Positions 63,058 to 64,000 of a DNA stretch of 64,000 nucleotides are shown here, one piece after another. The translations under genes and the position numbers were made by a program. Every line of letters starts with the position of its first letter. The stretch's first letter is position 1. The notes under the pieces were generated by a model, which saw only the letters and a program-made list of their open reading frames with translations, was not told the DNA's origin and ran no database searches. Origin of the DNA: Elizabethkingia occulta (GTDB taxonomy: Bacteria; Bacteroidota; Bacteroidia; Flavobacteriales; Weeksellaceae); contig NZ_MAHX01000006.1 in NCBI RefSeq assembly GCF_002023715.1, positions 1 through 64,000 of the forward strand. Direction: 5' to 3'.

Positions 63058-63096
63058 AATAAGCATGGCTGGAAATTTCTTCCGGTCATGCTTATT
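63058..63096 (-). terminator. Terminator of the dihydroorotase gene
   Basis: A 10-bp perfect stem aataagcatg/catgcttatt (63058-63067 with 63087-63096), with partial inner pairing, followed on the minus strand by a T-rich tract. It lies 16 bases beyond the stop. Confidence 0.75.
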
Positions 63097-63112
63097 TATT
63101 AATCAATATTTT

Positions 63113-64000
63113 TTATGCTTCAAAAAGCAATCTTTCCCCAAACTTTCCTTCTGTAACTTTTCCGTTTTCAAAAGCCAATTGTCCGTTTACAAAAGTGTGC
63201 GTAACTTTCGAATGGAAGTTCGCACCTTCCAGCGGACTCCATCCACATTGATACAAAAGATTGTCTTTAGCTACAGTCCAGTTTTCATCCAGATCTACCA
63301 ATACCAAATCGGCTTTATAACCTTCTTTTACATAACCACGTTTTTCTACTTTAAAGAGTATGGCAGGATTATGACACATCTTTTCCACAATCTTTTCCAA
63401 AGAGATTTTTCCATTGTGATAATTTTCCAACATTACAACCAATGAATGCTGTACCAAAGGTCCACCAGATGGGCATTTGGTATATACATTCTGTTTCTCT
63501 TCAAATGTATGTGGAGCATGGTCTGTAGCGATAACATCAATACGATCATCCAGCAGAGCTTCCCATAATCCGTCTTTATCCTTCTGCGTTTTTACAGCCG
63601 GATTCCATTTGATCAGAGAGCCTTTTGTTTCATAATCGTCATTGGTGAAAGTAAGGTGATGTACACATACTTCAGCTGTAATCTTTTTATCTTTTAACGG
63701 AATATCGTTTCTGAATAATTCTGTTTCTTTTGCTGTTGATAAATGGAAAATATGCAATCTCGCTCCGGTCTTTTTCGCCAGCTCAATAGCCTTGGATGAA
63801 GATTTATAGCACGCTTCCTCACTACGAATCAGGTGGTGGAATTTCATCGGAATATCATCACCATATTCGTCTACATATTTTTGAGTATTAGCTTTAATTG
63901 TCGCTTCATCCTCACAATGCACCGCAATAAGCATTTGGGTATTGCTAAAAATATTTTCGAGGGTTTCAGGATTATCAACCAGCATATTCCCTGTAGAAGA
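63113..64000 (-). CDS. pyrC: Dihydroorotase, partial (cut by the window edge)
   Basis: Third step of pyrimidine synthesis, closing carbamoyl-aspartate to dihydroorotate. The last 290-odd residues are in the window. Metal-ligand blocks seen are AVHCEDEATIK, LHIFHLSTAKETELF and IDVIATDHAPHTFEEK. The start of the barrel with its first HxH motif lies beyond position 64000. The reading frame remains open to the edge. A shared-fold allantoinase is the main alternative. Confidence 0.88.
   Translation of the reverse strand, partial: SSTGNMLVDNPETLENIFSNTQMLIAVHCEDEATIKANTQKYVDEYGDDIPMKFHHLIRSEEACYKSSSKAIELAKKTGARLHIFHLSTAKETELFRNDIPLKDKKITAEVCVHHLTFTNDDYETKGSLIKWNPAVKTQKDKDGLWEALLDDRIDVIATDHAPHTFEEKQNVYTKCPSGGPLVQHSLVVMLENYHNGKISLEKIVEKMCHNPAILFKVEKRGYVKEGYKADLVLVDLDENWTVAKDNLLYQCGWSPLEGANFHSKVTHTFVNGQLAFENGKVTEGKFGERLLFEA

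Larger units (their letters stand above)
62561..63112. other. Gene-poor spacer with a nested hairpin and a repeat copy
   Basis: 552 bases without a gene. It contains a nested inverted-repeat structure at 62583-62671, the second hairpin-array repeat copy at 62797-63012, and a terminator for the dihydroorotase gene. Confidence 0.7.

Overview
The window reads as chromosomal DNA of a low-GC member of the Bacteroidota, most likely a Flavobacteriia/Weeksellaceae organism of the Elizabethkingia or Chryseobacterium kind. This rests on AT-rich spacers, promoters of the Bacteroidota form TTTG-N19-TAnnTTTG, weak Shine-Dalgarno sites, Gly-Gly leader peptides typical of these genera, and gene content (MaeB, NAGLU, GH92, M43 and M1 peptidases, DUF3810). 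The species is an inference.
Layout: 1-5.6 kb is a branched-chain amino acid operon (ilvD-ilvB-ilvN-ilvC, minus strand) behind a promoter, an Ile/Val/Leu-rich leader peptide and an intrinsic terminator, i.e. a complete-looking attenuator. 5.5-6.2 kb is a gene-poor spacer with a hairpin-array repeat whose second copy lies at 62.8-63.0 kb. 6.2-15.1 kb holds housekeeping genes (vanZ-like, gcvH, ruvA, maeB, a BadF-type sugar kinase, GtrA, PlsC-like acyltransferase, sugar MFS, DUF3810). Two CAU tRNAs (initiator and elongator Met) follow, then a thioredoxin-fold lipid/periplasmic protein, clpX, a HIT protein, greA and dtd. 19.8-24.6 kb is a membrane-protein operon (metallophosphoesterase, small membrane protein, Coq4-like, DUF4153/4173-like, lipoprotein) next to a winged-helix regulator and its probable operators.
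24.6-30.5 kb carries a two-repeat methyltransferase, an enoyl-CoA hydratase and a helicase with membrane segments paired with a SMUG2-like glycosylase. 30.5-45.7 kb is a long phenylacetate catabolic cluster, paaK-E-A-B-C-D-G-H-I-J-Y-Z, all on the minus strand and headed by a promoter that overlaps a TetR-type operator; the tetR gene sits just upstream. The cluster has been invaded: a GxxExxY nuclease gene bounded by 12-bp inverted repeats, a REP-associated transposase between REP hairpins, palindromic spacers in many gaps, and an inserted alpha/beta hydrolase.
46.3-48.8 kb is an ABC transporter, divergent from clpB (49.1-51.7 kb). Behind clpB, and too short for most gene callers, are four tandem Gly-Gly leader peptides with six cysteines each; the last two share a C-x4-CC-x5-C-x7-C framework. 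The window ends with secreted hydrolases (EEP nuclease/phosphatase, M1 and M43 peptidases, NAGLU, GH92 mannosidase), a dienoyl-CoA-reductase-like SDR, the second hairpin-array repeat, and a dihydroorotase cut by the window edge.
The strongest candidates for undescribed biology are the cysteine-rich peptide cluster, the GxxExxY unit with inverted repeats, the helicase-SMUG2 pair, and the hairpin-array repeat family.
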